From positions 62,001-126,000 of the forward strand of contig NZ_FNBG01000004.1 in NCBI RefSeq assembly GCF_900102215.1: DNA of 64,000 bases, read 5' to 3'. The stretch comes from Fontibacillus panacisegetis (lineage in GTDB: Bacteria; Bacillota; Bacilli; Paenibacillales; Paenibacillaceae). Under the pieces are notes generated by a model, which saw nothing but the letters and a program-made list of their open reading frames with translations, was not told the origin of the DNA and searched no databases. This document shows positions 16,435 to 24,858 of the stretch, piece after piece (positions within the stretch are counted from its first letter, which is position 1; each line of letters opens with the position of its first letter). Both the position numbers and the translations under genes were made by a program.

Positions 16435-17577
16435 CTATTCGTTAAATTTGAGGATTCTTGCAATGTTCTCACAAGTCCGTTCCACATTTTTTGGACCTTC
16501 AATGAGCAATTTGTCGATCTCAGCTGCCCCTGGGACGATACCAATAATTGCGTCAATCCCTTCCCCATAGAGCATTTCAATGCCTTCGCCAATATAACCT
16601 GCAATAGCAATTACTTTTTTACCTTCTTCTTTTGCAGCCTTTGCTACGCCGTATGGAGTTTTACCAAACTTGGTCTGAAAATCCATACCGCCTTCGCCTG
16701 TAAATACCAAATCTGCACTAGCTAGCTTTTCTTTTAATTCCGTGTACTTAATAACAATTTCAATTCCGCGCTGCAAGACGGCATTAGTAAAAATCAACAG
16801 CCCTGCGCCCAAGCCTCCAGCCGCGCCCGCGCCTGGAATATCACGTACATCCTTATGCAGCTGCTCCTTCACGATTTCCGCGTAATGAGCAAGAGCTGCG
16901 TCGAGTTGTTCAATCATTTCAGGTGTTGCACCTTTTTGCGGACCAAAAACTCGAGAAGCCCCAGTCTCACCGCACAACGGATTCGTTACATCACATGCAA
17001 CGATCATTTCCACTTCCTGCAGTCGAGGGTCAAGGGAGGAAACATCCACGGTTGCCAGCTTGCCAAGACTTCCGCCACCACGTGGAAGAACATGTCCTTG
17101 TTCATCAAGGAATCTTGCGCCAAGCGCTTCTGCCATCCCTGTACCGCCATCGTTAGTTGCACTACCGCCAATCCCGATGATGATCTTTTTGATCCCTTTA
17201 TTTAGGCATTCCAGAATCAGTTCACCGGTACCGTAAGTTGTTGTGATCAATGGATTTTTCGTTTCCTTGGTCACGTAAGCTATTCCACTTGCTGAAGCCA
17301 TTTCAATCGCTGCTGTTTTACCATCCCCAAGAATGCCATAATTTGCAGTAACTGTACCGCCTAACGGGCCCATAACTTCTTTCTCATATATTTGTCCACC
17401 GGACGCATCGACAAGGGATTGTACAGTTCCTTCACCACCGTCGGCCATTGGAACATGGATAAAGTTTGCTGAAGGATACACTTTCTTCAGGCCTTTCTCC
17501 ATGGCTATACATACTTCTTTTGCCGTCATGCTTTCTTTAAAAGAGTCCGGAGCCAATACGAATGTTTTTTCTCCCAT
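16435..17577 (-). CDS. Glycerate kinase (GarK/GlxK family)
   Basis: Phosphorylates D-glycerate to phosphoglycerate (2-phosphoglycerate in this family) in the cytosol, feeding glycolysis. The 380 residues carry the family signatures APDSFKESMTAKE (9-21), MADGGEGT, GIGGSATNDGGTGM and FTGEGGMDFQT. The ATG has only a modest GGGGTGAAG ribosome site. It lies 62 bases downstream of the GntP-type permease, so the pair probably forms a glycerate or sugar-acid uptake and phosphorylation operon, read from a promoter near 18990 that carries a cre box. Confidence 0.93.
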   Translation of the reverse strand: MGEKTFVLAPDSFKESMTAKEVCIAMEKGLKKVYPSANFIHVPMADGGEGTVQSLVDASGGQIYEKEVMGPLGGTVTANYGILGDGKTAAIEMASASGIAYVTKETKNPLITTTYGTGELILECLNKGIKKIIIGIGGSATNDGGTGMAEALGARFLDEQGHVLPRGGGSLGKLATVDVSSLDPRLQEVEMIVACDVTNPLCGETGASRVFGPQKGATPEMIEQLDAALAHYAEIVKEQLHKDVRDIPGAGAAGGLGAGLLIFTNAVLQRGIEIVIKYTELKEKLASADLVFTGEGGMDFQTKFGKTPYGVAKAAKEEGKKVIAIAGYIGEGIEMLYGEGIDAIIGIVPGAAEIDKLLIEGPKNVERTCENIARILKFNE

Positions 17578-17639
17578 GATGTCTTCACCCCATATATTTT
17601 ATAGTTCGTGATCAATAATGGATTTTCTCATTTCTATGC

Positions 17640-18935
17640 CTACAGGATAAATCCATAGAGAATCGTTGCTACAATTGTCATTGTTAAACCGACGAGTGCT
17701 TCATAAGGGATAACTCCCATACGTTGCTTGATACTCATCTTCATTGCGCCACCAGTTACGTGGAAGTAGTTACCTTGTGGCAAGGAGTCGATAACAGTTG
17801 CCCCTGTATGAGCCATAACTGCTGCAGCCAATGGAGCTGTACCCATATCGAGAATAGCTTGTCCGAAGGAACCTGTTGTCAAAATAACACCTGTTGATGT
17901 AGATGCTGTTGCAGCTGCCATCAAGATACCTGCGATCGGTGCCAGGAAGGTTCCTGAAATTCCCGAAGCTTCAATGATGTTTACGACCTGAACAGATAAA
18001 TCTGATGCCGAGATCAAACCTGCAATACCACCCGCTCCAATCAGAATCAGGACGGTTGCGGTCATTCTATTTAAGCCTGCTGTAGAGTATTCCAAAATTC
18101 TATTAGCTCTCCCCATTGCAAGCATACCGACAACACCGGCAATTGGCAAAACATACAAAGCATCTATTTTCAAGCTAGCTAATGCATCTATTCCTAGAAT
18201 AGAACCAACTGGGGTAATCATGAGCAATATTACAGCGACAAGAGGTGCTACAATTGCTTTGCCTAACGGTGGATATTTCGAGGTATCCATTTCATGCTCA
18301 ACCGCTTCTGAATCGGATACTTTATCGCCTTTATTTTTAATGAGAGAAGCAATAACAACGGTCATAATCAGACCACATATAGCAGGAATAAAACCAGCTA
18401 TCATCACGTTGCTCAAATCCAATTCAAAGCCACGTGCGGCTGCAATTGTATTCGGGTTAGGAGAAATGATATTTCCAGCCTTACCCCCACCTGATAAAGC
18501 AACGAGGAGTGCAAGCTTTGAAATCCCCATCTTGTTCCCTACAGACAATGCAATCGGTGCTACGATTAACACGGCAACTGGAATAAATACGCCAACGGCT
18601 GTAATAATCATCGTTGCCAGGGCTAGAGCTAGAATCGCTTTACCGCCACCAAATTTCCTAACGATGGCCTGGGCTATCGTCTCGGCTGCTCCTGATTCCA
18701 TCATTACACCTGCGAGTACACCAGCAGCGAGCACCCGAAGAACCGTACCCATTACACTTTGCGTACCGCTAACCAGAACACTAACAGTCTGTTCCAAATT
18801 AGCTCCGCCGATTATTGCACCTACAATAGCACCCAAAAACAATGCATAAACCGGATTCAGCTTTCTCAATATCAGGATAATTGCAATTGCCAGTCCTGCA
18901 AGTGCACCAATCCAACTGATTGTTAATCCTTCCAT
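17640..18935 (-). CDS. GntP family gluconate/sugar-acid permease
   Basis: A 431-residue, very hydrophobic integral membrane protein with about 12-14 predicted helices and the GntP-family N-terminus (LILRKLNPVYALFLGAIVGA). The family imports gluconate and related hydroxy acids by proton symport. With glycerate kinase next door, D-glycerate or a related acid is a reasonable but unproven substrate. GGGGGAAG lies before the ATG. The likely promoter (TATAAT at 18991-18996, minus) is overlapped by a perfect-consensus cre box, implying repression by CcpA when preferred sugars are present. Confidence 0.9.
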   Translation of the reverse strand: MEGLTISWIGALAGLAIAIILILRKLNPVYALFLGAIVGAIIGGANLEQTVSVLVSGTQSVMGTVLRVLAAGVLAGVMMESGAAETIAQAIVRKFGGGKAILALALATMIITAVGVFIPVAVLIVAPIALSVGNKMGISKLALLVALSGGGKAGNIISPNPNTIAAARGFELDLSNVMIAGFIPAICGLIMTVVIASLIKNKGDKVSDSEAVEHEMDTSKYPPLGKAIVAPLVAVILLMITPVGSILGIDALASLKIDALYVLPIAGVVGMLAMGRANRILEYSTAGLNRMTATVLILIGAGGIAGLISASDLSVQVVNIIEASGISGTFLAPIAGILMAAATASTSTGVILTTGSFGQAILDMGTAPLAAAVMAHTGATVIDSLPQGNYFHVTGGAMKMSIKQRMGVIPYEALVGLTMTIVATILYGFIL

Positions 18936-18977
18936 ATGTCTTCCCCCTAAGTAAGTAAATAGTGAAATTTGTTATAT

Positions 18978-18996
18978 TGAATACGCTTTCATTATA
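18978..18996 (-). promoter_or_regulatory. CcpA cre box overlapping the gntP -10 region
   Basis: Minus-strand ATGAAAGCGTATTCA matches the cre consensus WTGNAANCGNWNNCW at every fixed position. It directly follows, by one shared base, a TATAAT -10 hexamer (18996-18991) about 55 bases before the gntP start. The -35 box is weak. Confidence 0.65.
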
Positions 18997-19145
18997 TAAT
19001 CCCTCTCCATACATAGATATTGATAAAGGGACGAATTTCATTGTTCAAATGCACAATAAAATCCCTGGATCAGATACATTCTCCAATCACTGGGCAATAT
19101 ATCCTATTCCAGTCATAGTATTTACAAAGAAGGAGATGAGAATTC

Positions 19146-19250
19146 ATGGAACTTGAGACAAATTTCAATAGAGATCATCTACTCAAGCTTGTACCCAACC
19201 TACTGATGAGTATTCCAATGCATGCTCTCAGCCATACTGATCGGGATTAA
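19146..19250 (+). CDS. Small ORF of 34 codons with a strong ribosome site, function unknown
   Basis: An ATG preceded nine bases upstream by AAGGAGA opens a 34-codon frame (MELETNFNRDHLLKLVPNLL at its start) ending in TAA at 19250, directly against a terminator hairpin. It lies divergent from gntP and convergent with the methyltransferase gene. The beginning vaguely resembles the first helix of MarR-type regulators, so it may be a truncated regulator remnant rather than a genuine microprotein. I recognise no domain. Confidence 0.4.
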   Translation: MELETNFNRDHLLKLVPNLLMSIPMHALSHTDRD

Positions 19251-19287
19251 AAAAGAGCTACCCCCAACTCATGTTGGATTTAGCTCT
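19248..19287. terminator. Terminator between small ORF and methyltransferase
   Basis: GAGCTA..CCAAC/GTTGG..TAGCTC hairpin. On the minus strand it ends in six T, so it mainly serves the methyltransferase gene. It could also stop the small plus-strand ORF. Confidence 0.8.
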
Positions 19288-19325
19288 CCCTATTTTCAGA
19301 CAAGATGTTAGCAGTTACGAAAGCT

Positions 19326-20147
19326 TCACTTAATCCCTAGCCTTAATCTGTAACTAAAAACAATGTCCATCGAATTACCTTTAAAATGTTCAGTTACACT
19401 CGATCGAAAAGATTCGATTGCTAGATCTAAACCTTCTATTCCGAGTTTGAAAACCGTTTGAATTCCTCCCTGGCTCAAGGCAAGACCAACAAATCGTTCA
19501 GCATCACAAGCTTCTGAATGATGAAATACGATTTCTCTCGTGTAACGAAACTTCTCACTTTCCTGAATGACCTGTAAATGCTCATTTTTATTTCGTTTTA
19601 CTGCTTGTATCTCTTTATCTGTACACTGTGCAACAAGAGCGTCCGCGTGATCAATTAATTGAAGATACTCCTGCTCTAGCCGCCAATTCACAACAGGAGG
19701 CCAATCACAGTCATAAACTGCAAAAATCCCACCTCGTTGTAGAACGCGATACGCTTCATTTAACGTACTTATCGGTTCCATCCAGTGAAACGACTGAGAA
19801 CAGGTGATGATATCGACAGAGTCATCTGAAGTATTCAATTGATTAGAATATCCTGATACAAAAGTAATATGATCCGCATTCGCTGCCATTCGCAGTTTAT
19901 CCTCTGCCTTGCTTCTCATGTCATCATTAGGCTCAACGCCTATAACTTGCTCCGCATGATCCTTCCAGATCAAGGTGGAGAGCCCTGTGCCGCACCCTAC
20001 ATCCATAACTAGGTTAGGCTTTCTCTCTAGATAACCTGTCAAAATATTCACTACAAATTCTGGAGCTTCAGGACGATATTGATCATACACATCCGCAAAT
20101 CCAGAAAACCGTTCGATATTATTTTTCGAATTGCCTTGTGGCAGCAT
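19326..20147 (-). CDS. Class I SAM-dependent methyltransferase
   Basis: A soluble methyltransferase with a Rossmann-type SAM site. Motif I is VMDVGCGTGLST and the acidic loop is VIGVEPNDDM, followed by SQSFHWMEP, a form common in methyltransferase type 11 proteins acting on small molecules. The substrate cannot be predicted. I use the ATG at 20147 (273 aa), because GGAGGG lies seven bases before it. An in-frame ATG at 20174 touches the upstream panE stop and has no ribosome site. It is coupled to the PanE-like gene 27 bases upstream and is ended by the hairpin at 19248-19287. Confidence 0.85.
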   Translation of the reverse strand: MLPQGNSKNNIERFSGFADVYDQYRPEAPEFVVNILTGYLERKPNLVMDVGCGTGLSTLIWKDHAEQVIGVEPNDDMRSKAEDKLRMAANADHITFVSGYSNQLNTSDDSVDIITCSQSFHWMEPISTLNEAYRVLQRGGIFAVYDCDWPPVVNWRLEQEYLQLIDHADALVAQCTDKEIQAVKRNKNEHLQVIQESEKFRYTREIVFHHSEACDAERFVGLALSQGGIQTVFKLGIEGLDLAIESFRSSVTEHFKGNSMDIVFSYRLRLGIK

Positions 20148-20174
20148 ATTGCATCCCTCCGAATCCGTATCCAT

Positions 20175-21098
20175 TCACCCTTTTGACACCTCGTATACTA
20201 GCAAGTTCTGATAAACAGCCTGAAGCAGCGGAGCTTCAATACTGTAATCCCGTGCTAATTGCAGCAAATATCCGTGCAGGTGCTCTCCCTCAATGGATAG
20301 ACCTTTTTCCATATCCCGAAGCATAGAGGATTTCATTTCATACGACGAATTCTCCATCGTTTCCATATGTTTGGCTACGATATCATGATCTAATGGAGCA
20401 CCATGCTCAAGCATAATCGCTTCAATTTCTTGAAATAAATGACGAATGAATTCTCTACCCTGCTTACTCTCCCGAATTGGGCCAATGGGAGCCCGCATCA
20501 ATGTAGTGACGCCTGCAATCGTAGCAATATATAAATATTTATGCCAAATATCTCGTTCAATAAAGTCGCTTCGTATAAAAGAAGACACCGTTCCGCTCAA
20601 TACGTCCTCAATACGCTGTATTCTTTCTGTATTCTTATTTTCAAACTCGCCAAACTTAACAAAATGCGCCTTACTCGTCTGTACAATATGACCCTCTGGA
20701 TTCAAGGTCGTTTCAATAAAGCAAAGCCCGCCAATTACGTTGTCCGCTCCAAACTCACTTTTCAACAACGGAAAATGAGCTACACCATTCAAGAGCGGCA
20801 GTATTACGGTCTGGTCACCAACAAACGGTTTTAGATCCTGCATTGCTGCTTGCAAATGATATGATTTTGTCGAAAATAATATAAGATCATAGGAACCCGT
20901 CGAATTAGCATCTTCCGCTGTGATCAGTTTAGGCTGAAATTTGAAATCTCCATTTACGCTGCGTATGACCAGATCTTCCTGCTCAAGCTGCTCTTTACGC
21001 TGATTTCGTACAAGAAAAGTAACGTCCTCTCCTTTTTCCACCAAACGACCACCAAAATAACCGCCAACTCCGCCAGCTCCTAACACCAATATACGCAT
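20175..21098 (-). CDS. panE: 2-dehydropantoate 2-reductase (ketopantoate reductase family)
   Basis: NADPH-dependent reductase that makes pantoate from ketopantoate in pantothenate/CoA synthesis. The 307 residues begin with the dinucleotide-binding LGAGGVGGYFGG (6-17). They contain the family stretches FSTKSYHL and IGGLCFIETTLNPEGHI and a helical C-terminal half. GGAGGA precedes the ATG by seven bases. PanE-like proteins are often present as several paralogues acting on other keto acids, and this one is not beside panB/panC, so the pantothenate role is likely but not certain. The methyltransferase gene follows. Confidence 0.85.
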   Translation of the reverse strand: MRILVLGAGGVGGYFGGRLVEKGEDVTFLVRNQRKEQLEQEDLVIRSVNGDFKFQPKLITAEDANSTGSYDLILFSTKSYHLQAAMQDLKPFVGDQTVILPLLNGVAHFPLLKSEFGADNVIGGLCFIETTLNPEGHIVQTSKAHFVKFGEFENKNTERIQRIEDVLSGTVSSFIRSDFIERDIWHKYLYIATIAGVTTLMRAPIGPIRESKQGREFIRHLFQEIEAIMLEHGAPLDHDIVAKHMETMENSSYEMKSSMLRDMEKGLSIEGEHLHGYLLQLARDYSIEAPLLQAVYQNLLVYEVSKG

Positions 21099-21123
21099 AC
21101 TCTATTCCTCCAATGGTTGATTA

Positions 21124-21444
21124 TTACGATACCAGAATACCTACAATCAGTAAGAAAATAAAAAACACCAGGGATATTATGCTTATTACGAATCCGGCAA
21201 TACCCAAGCCTTTACCTCTCTTAGAGCTAAATGCCAGCGAACCAAATATCACACCTAAAATTGATGATATTATTATCAATAAGATTGCGATGACTGCTGT
21301 ACCATCCGAGTAATTGTCCGGATCATTTGTCAGAATAAATAAAAGTGTTAAAAAACCTATCATACCTGCAATAAAAGAGGTTATTGCGAAACCGTATCGA
21401 TCTACTCCGTAGCTTGGCCTATTTTCCGGGTAAATGCTCTCCAT
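21124..21444 (-). CDS. Small DUF4190-like membrane protein
   Basis: A 106-residue protein with three hydrophobic helices (about 21-40, 49-70, 82-105) separated by short polar loops. One loop is a basic SSKRGKGLGIAG turn typical of DUF4190-type proteins. No enzymatic motif and no known function. The ribosome site is GGATGGGGG, six bases before the ATG. It lies 25 bases upstream of panE on the same strand and may be co-transcribed with it. Confidence 0.75.
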   Translation of the reverse strand: MESIYPENRPSYGVDRYGFAITSFIAGMIGFLTLLFILTNDPDNYSDGTAVIAILLIIISSILGVIFGSLAFSSKRGKGLGIAGFVISIISLVFFIFLLIVGILVS

Positions 21445-21528
21445 TATGTACCCCCATCCTAAATTTAACTTTCCTAACTAATAGTTATGTACACCTCCAT
21501 AGTAACATAGGTTTTAATGATGATATAT

Positions 21529-21566
21529 TAAAAAAGCCTGCCCCCAATTAGGGTTAGCAGACTTTA
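21529..21566 (-). terminator. Terminator of the cell-wall hydrolase gene
   Basis: GTCTGC..CCC/GGG..CAGGC stem followed by TTTTTT on the minus strand, ten bases after the stop codon. Confidence 0.75.
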
Positions 21567-21576
21567 AAGAAGCCTA

Positions 21577-22575
21577 TTATTTTGCAAAGCTATGATTGCC
21601 AATTGTCGTTATGACTTCAAGACTTGACCAATATGCTCCCTTGGATACATCAGGATTAAAAAAATAGATCGCATCCTCCACGTTATTTTTGCCATTCAGT
21701 GCATCCTTTGCTGCACGCAGCACACTTGCATTTGGCACGCTTTTGTCCAGTATTCCATTATGTGCAACCGGAAATTGCTTGCCGGAATAAATAACATCGC
21801 GGATCGCATTTGGAAACCGCGAATCTGCTACCCTATTAAGAATAACGTTAGCTACCGCCAACTGCCCTTCATACGATTCATAGCCCGCCTCAACCTGAGT
21901 AAGCTTCGCTAAGAGCATATAATCTTTATCAGTAAACGGCTTGGCATCGTTATCCAGAATGGATGGAATTATAACCCGCAGAGTTGTTCCTGTTTTGATG
22001 TCGTCAGCACTTTTAAGCCCGTTACGCTCTACAAGATCGGATTCACTAACTTGGTACTGCCTGCTGATTTCAGTCAAATTTGTCTCTTCTGTCACGACTG
22101 CCGGCTGTACCGCTTGCAGCTCAATCACTTGTTCATCCGCGTTCCATTTGACCGTTCCATGAAGCATCTCCGTTAGATCACGTAATGGAGCATAAGTCTT
22201 GCCGTCCACCATAAAAGATGCGGTATCCATGAAATAACGACTCCCATTAAAGTAAACGACCGGAACTCCATCACCAAGTACCATTTTATCTCCAAAAGCA
22301 TTATGTATCGTCAATTCATAAGCATCTTGATCCCAAGTAGATTTGGCTCCAAACATTTCCGTCATCCGAGCCACAGGAACATAAAGCTTCCCATCCAGCA
22401 TTAGCACCGGATCAGTCATCTTTACCTTTTCACCGTTCATCATAACGATTATCCCATTCATGACCGTTGCTTCCTTTTGCACAGCAGCAGCCGATACAGG
22501 CGATACGGAGAGCAGAATCATCACAAATAACGCTATAAAAATTCTGTTTATAAGTCTACTATTTCTTCTAATCAC
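21577..22575 (-). CDS. Secreted copper-amine-oxidase-like/SleB-type cell wall hydrolase
   Basis: A 332-residue exported protein. A signal peptide (about 1-30, ending VSAAA) is followed by a copper amine oxidase N-terminal-like domain (about 38-153; the paired LYVPVARMTEMFG and TYAPLRDLTEMLHG repeats). A LysM-like segment covers about 164-203 (ISRQYQVSESDLVERNGL). The C-terminal SleB/Hydrolase_2 domain has catalytic Glu229 in TQVEAGYESYEGQLAVANVILNR. SleB-type enzymes are lytic transglycosylases that cut cortex or vegetative peptidoglycan. Fusion to the wall-associated CuAO-like module is common in Paenibacillus. The start is a GTG preceded by AGGAGG. The gene is divergent from hcp. Confidence 0.9.
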   Translation of the reverse strand: MIRRNSRLINRIFIALFVMILLSVSPVSAAAVQKEATVMNGIIVMMNGEKVKMTDPVLMLDGKLYVPVARMTEMFGAKSTWDQDAYELTIHNAFGDKMVLGDGVPVVYFNGSRYFMDTASFMVDGKTYAPLRDLTEMLHGTVKWNADEQVIELQAVQPAVVTEETNLTEISRQYQVSESDLVERNGLKSADDIKTGTTLRVIIPSILDNDAKPFTDKDYMLLAKLTQVEAGYESYEGQLAVANVILNRVADSRFPNAIRDVIYSGKQFPVAHNGILDKSVPNASVLRAAKDALNGKNNVEDAIYFFNPDVSKGAYWSSLEVITTIGNHSFAK

Positions 22576-22740
22576 AGTTACCTCCTAATGCAATGTACAG
22601 ATATACATTCAGATGTCTGAAATAACCACAACGTAAAAATTATACCACATCTTTAAATAGTTACAAAAATAGCGTTTTCATAAATGCTGAACCCAGAACC
22701 TTTTTTCTAATTATGGTTATTTTGGATCAAATTTATATTT

Positions 22741-22783
22741 CGTGATCCTGATCACGCAGTCGCCTCTCCACCTGCGCTATGCT
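22741..22783 (+). promoter_or_regulatory. FNR/CRP-type site and -10 box of the hcp promoter
   Basis: CGTGATCCTGATCACG (22741-22756) is a perfect 16-base palindrome resembling TGTGA-N6-TCACA. A TATGCT -10 hexamer lies at 22778-22783, putting the expected start at 22790. The palindrome centre is then at -41.5, the class II activator position. No good -35 box is present. Confidence 0.65.
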
Positions 22784-22851
22784 TCTAAATACTTGGTGAT
22801 GTGCATGGATTCACAATCTGTTAGCACAAATAAACTTAGGAGGTTCATTAG

Positions 22852-24549
22852 ATGGATCAAGATACGTTAAATCAACCAGATCAGCAGGTGCCTATGTTTT
22901 GTTTTCAGTGCCAAGAAGCATCAAAAGGTGTTGGCTGCACGATCGTAGGAGTATGTGGGAAGACGTATGATGTTGCCAACCTTCAGGATTTGCTCATTTT
23001 CGTGCTGAAAGGCATATCGTTCTTAAGCATCGATACCGAGTTGCCTGAAGCACTGGAACGCCGAGTCTCCGTCTTTATTATGGATTCGTTGTTCGCCACG
23101 ATCACAAACGCGAACTTTGATCGGGACGTGTTTGTCGCCAAAATAAGAGATGCGCTGGCGCTTCGCACCCAAGTACAGCTGCATTGGGATCATCAGCACT
23201 CTGACCCGGTCAGCAAAATGAAGCTCCCGGATGCTGCGATTTGGCACAGCAACGATGAAGAGGCATTTGATGCCAAAGCGAAGCAAGTTGGCGTGCTGAC
23301 CACGGAAGATGCCGATATCCGTTCCTTGCGTGAATTAATCACTTACGGACTCAAAGGCATGGCTGCCTATACGTACCACGCTTTTCAGCTGAACCATACG
23401 AAACGAGAAGTAGATCAGTTCATGCGCCAGGCTCTTGCCGCAACTTTGGATGATTCCTTAACTGCAGACCAGCTCGTTGCACTGGTAATGGAGACTGGAA
23501 AATTTGGCGTGGATGCTATGTCCTTGCTTGACCAGGCAAATACCAGCACATATGGTCACCCTGAGATTACGAAAGTCAATATCGGGGTACGCAATCGCCC
23601 GGGTATCTTAATCAGTGGTCATGACCTAAAAGACCTTGAGGAACTGCTACAGCAAACCGAAGGAACAGGCGTTGATGTGTATACACACAGTGAGATGCTG
23701 CCCGCTCACTATTATCCGGCCTTCAAGAAATACGACCATTTTATCGGCAATTACGGCAATGCCTGGTGGAAGCAAGCCAGTGAATTCGCTGATTTTAACG
23801 GCCCAATTCTCATGACTACCAACTGCATCGTACCACCAAAGCCGAGCTACTTAAGTCGCATCTTTACGACGGGCAACACTGGATATCCTGGTGTACAGCA
23901 CATTCCGGAGAGCATAGACGGTAAACCTAAAGATTATTCCGAGATAATTGCTCTCGCCAAGCAATGCGCACCCCCAATTGAGCTGGAGACCGGGGAGATT
24001 GTCGGAGGTTTTGCTCATAATACGGTGACGAGCATCGCGGATCAAGTAGTTGAGGCTGTTAAAACTGGAGATATTCAACGTTTCTTTGTGATGGCCGGAT
24101 GTGACGGCCGGATGAAATCCCGCCAGTATTACACCGAATTTGCCCAGCAGCTTCCCCGCGACACGGTCATTCTGACAGCAGGCTGCGCGAAATACAAATA
24201 CAACAAGCTGGATCTCGGCGATATTGGAGGCATTCCGCGCGTTCTTGATGCTGGTCAATGCAACGACTCCTACTCTTTAGTTGTCATCGCTTTAAAGCTG
24301 AAAGAGATATTCGGACTTGAAGACATCAACGACCTGCCGATTTCGTATAATATCGCCTGGTATGAGCAAAAGGCGGTTATCGTTCTGCTGGCCTTGCTCT
24401 ACCTCGGGGTTAAAAACATCCATCTTGGGCCAACGTTGCCTGCTTTCCTCTCTCCGAATGTGGCCAACGTACTGGTGGATCAATTTGGCATCGGCGGCAT
24501 CACCAATGTTGAAGATGATATGGAGATGTTTCTTGGGGCTTATGCTTAA
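22852..24549 (+). CDS. hcp: Hybrid-cluster protein / hydroxylamine reductase
   Basis: Iron-sulfur-oxygen enzyme implicated in hydroxylamine reduction and nitric oxide detoxification under low oxygen. In 565 residues the N-terminal cluster ligands are C17, C20, C29 and C35 (C-x2-C-x8-C-x5-C). This is the spacing of the strict-anaerobe class that holds a [4Fe-4S] cluster, not the enterobacterial spacing. The hybrid-cluster ligand segments are visible as [27 protein letters not shown] and [16 protein letters not shown] lies before the ATG. No reductase partner (Hcr) is adjacent. The upstream palindrome suggests activation by an FNR/CRP-family protein. Confidence 0.95.
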   Translation: MDQDTLNQPDQQVPMFCFQCQEASKGVGCTIVGVCGKTYDVANLQDLLIFVLKGISFLSIDTELPEALERRVSVFIMDSLFATITNANFDRDVFVAKIRDALALRTQVQLHWDHQHSDPVSKMKLPDAAIWHSNDEEAFDAKAKQVGVLTTEDADIRSLRELITYGLKGMAAYTYHAFQLNHTKREVDQFMRQALAATLDDSLTADQLVALVMETGKFGVDAMSLLDQANTSTYGHPEITKVNIGVRNRPGILISGHDLKDLEELLQQTEGTGVDVYTHSEMLPAHYYPAFKKYDHFIGNYGNAWWKQASEFADFNGPILMTTNCIVPPKPSYLSRIFTTGNTGYPGVQHIPESIDGKPKDYSEIIALAKQCAPPIELETGEIVGGFAHNTVTSIADQVVEAVKTGDIQRFFVMAGCDGRMKSRQYYTEFAQQLPRDTVILTAGCAKYKYNKLDLGDIGGIPRVLDAGQCNDSYSLVVIALKLKEIFGLEDINDLPISYNIAWYEQKAVIVLLALLYLGVKNIHLGPTLPAFLSPNVANVLVDQFGIGGITNVEDDMEMFLGAYA

Positions 24550-24572
24550 GTAGTAATATGAAAAACTGAAAT

Positions 24573-24614
24573 AAGCTGTGTCCTTCGCTTGAATTAGCTA
24601 AGAACACAGCTTTC
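24573..24614 (+). terminator. Probable terminator of hcp
   Basis: AAGCTGTGT/ACACAGCTT stem with a loop of about 20 bases and a short T run, 24 bases after the hcp stop. Confidence 0.6.
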
Positions 24615-24619
24615 CATGT

Positions 24620-24805
24620 GGAAGTTGCTGCAAATGTGCAGGTTTTCACCCACGCTTTTTTCGAAAAGTATCAATACCTGCAAAAATGCATCTTTTTTCC
24701 CAGAAAATATCCAACTATCGCCTTTTAGATGAGAAAAAGTGTACTTTTGCAGGCTTTTCGTCATTTTATCAATTCTCTACGATAATAACTGCACTTTTAC
24801 AGGAT
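24620..24805. repeat. Four-unit CCTGCAAAAGTGCAGG intergenic element, copy B
   Basis: Units CTGCAAATGTGCAGG (24628-24642) and CCTGCAAAAATGCA (24677-24690) in direct orientation. Inverted GTACTTTTGCAGG (24741-24753) and CTGCACTTTTACAGG (24789-24803). Centre spacing is about 49, 63 and 49 bases, almost as in copy A. It fills the gap between the convergent hcp and lipoprotein genes. Confidence 0.75.
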
Positions 24806-24817
24806 TTAAAGAAGTTA

Positions 24818-24858
24818 CCCTGAGGTAATTGGAATTCCCCGAATCCCCCTCCTCAGGG
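24818..24858 (-). terminator. Possible hairpin terminator of the lipoprotein gene
   Basis: CCCTGAGG (24858-24851, minus) pairs with CCTCAGGG (24825-24818) across a 25-base loop. The stem includes the stop codon and is followed by TAACTTCTTT, a weak T tract. Confidence 0.4.
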
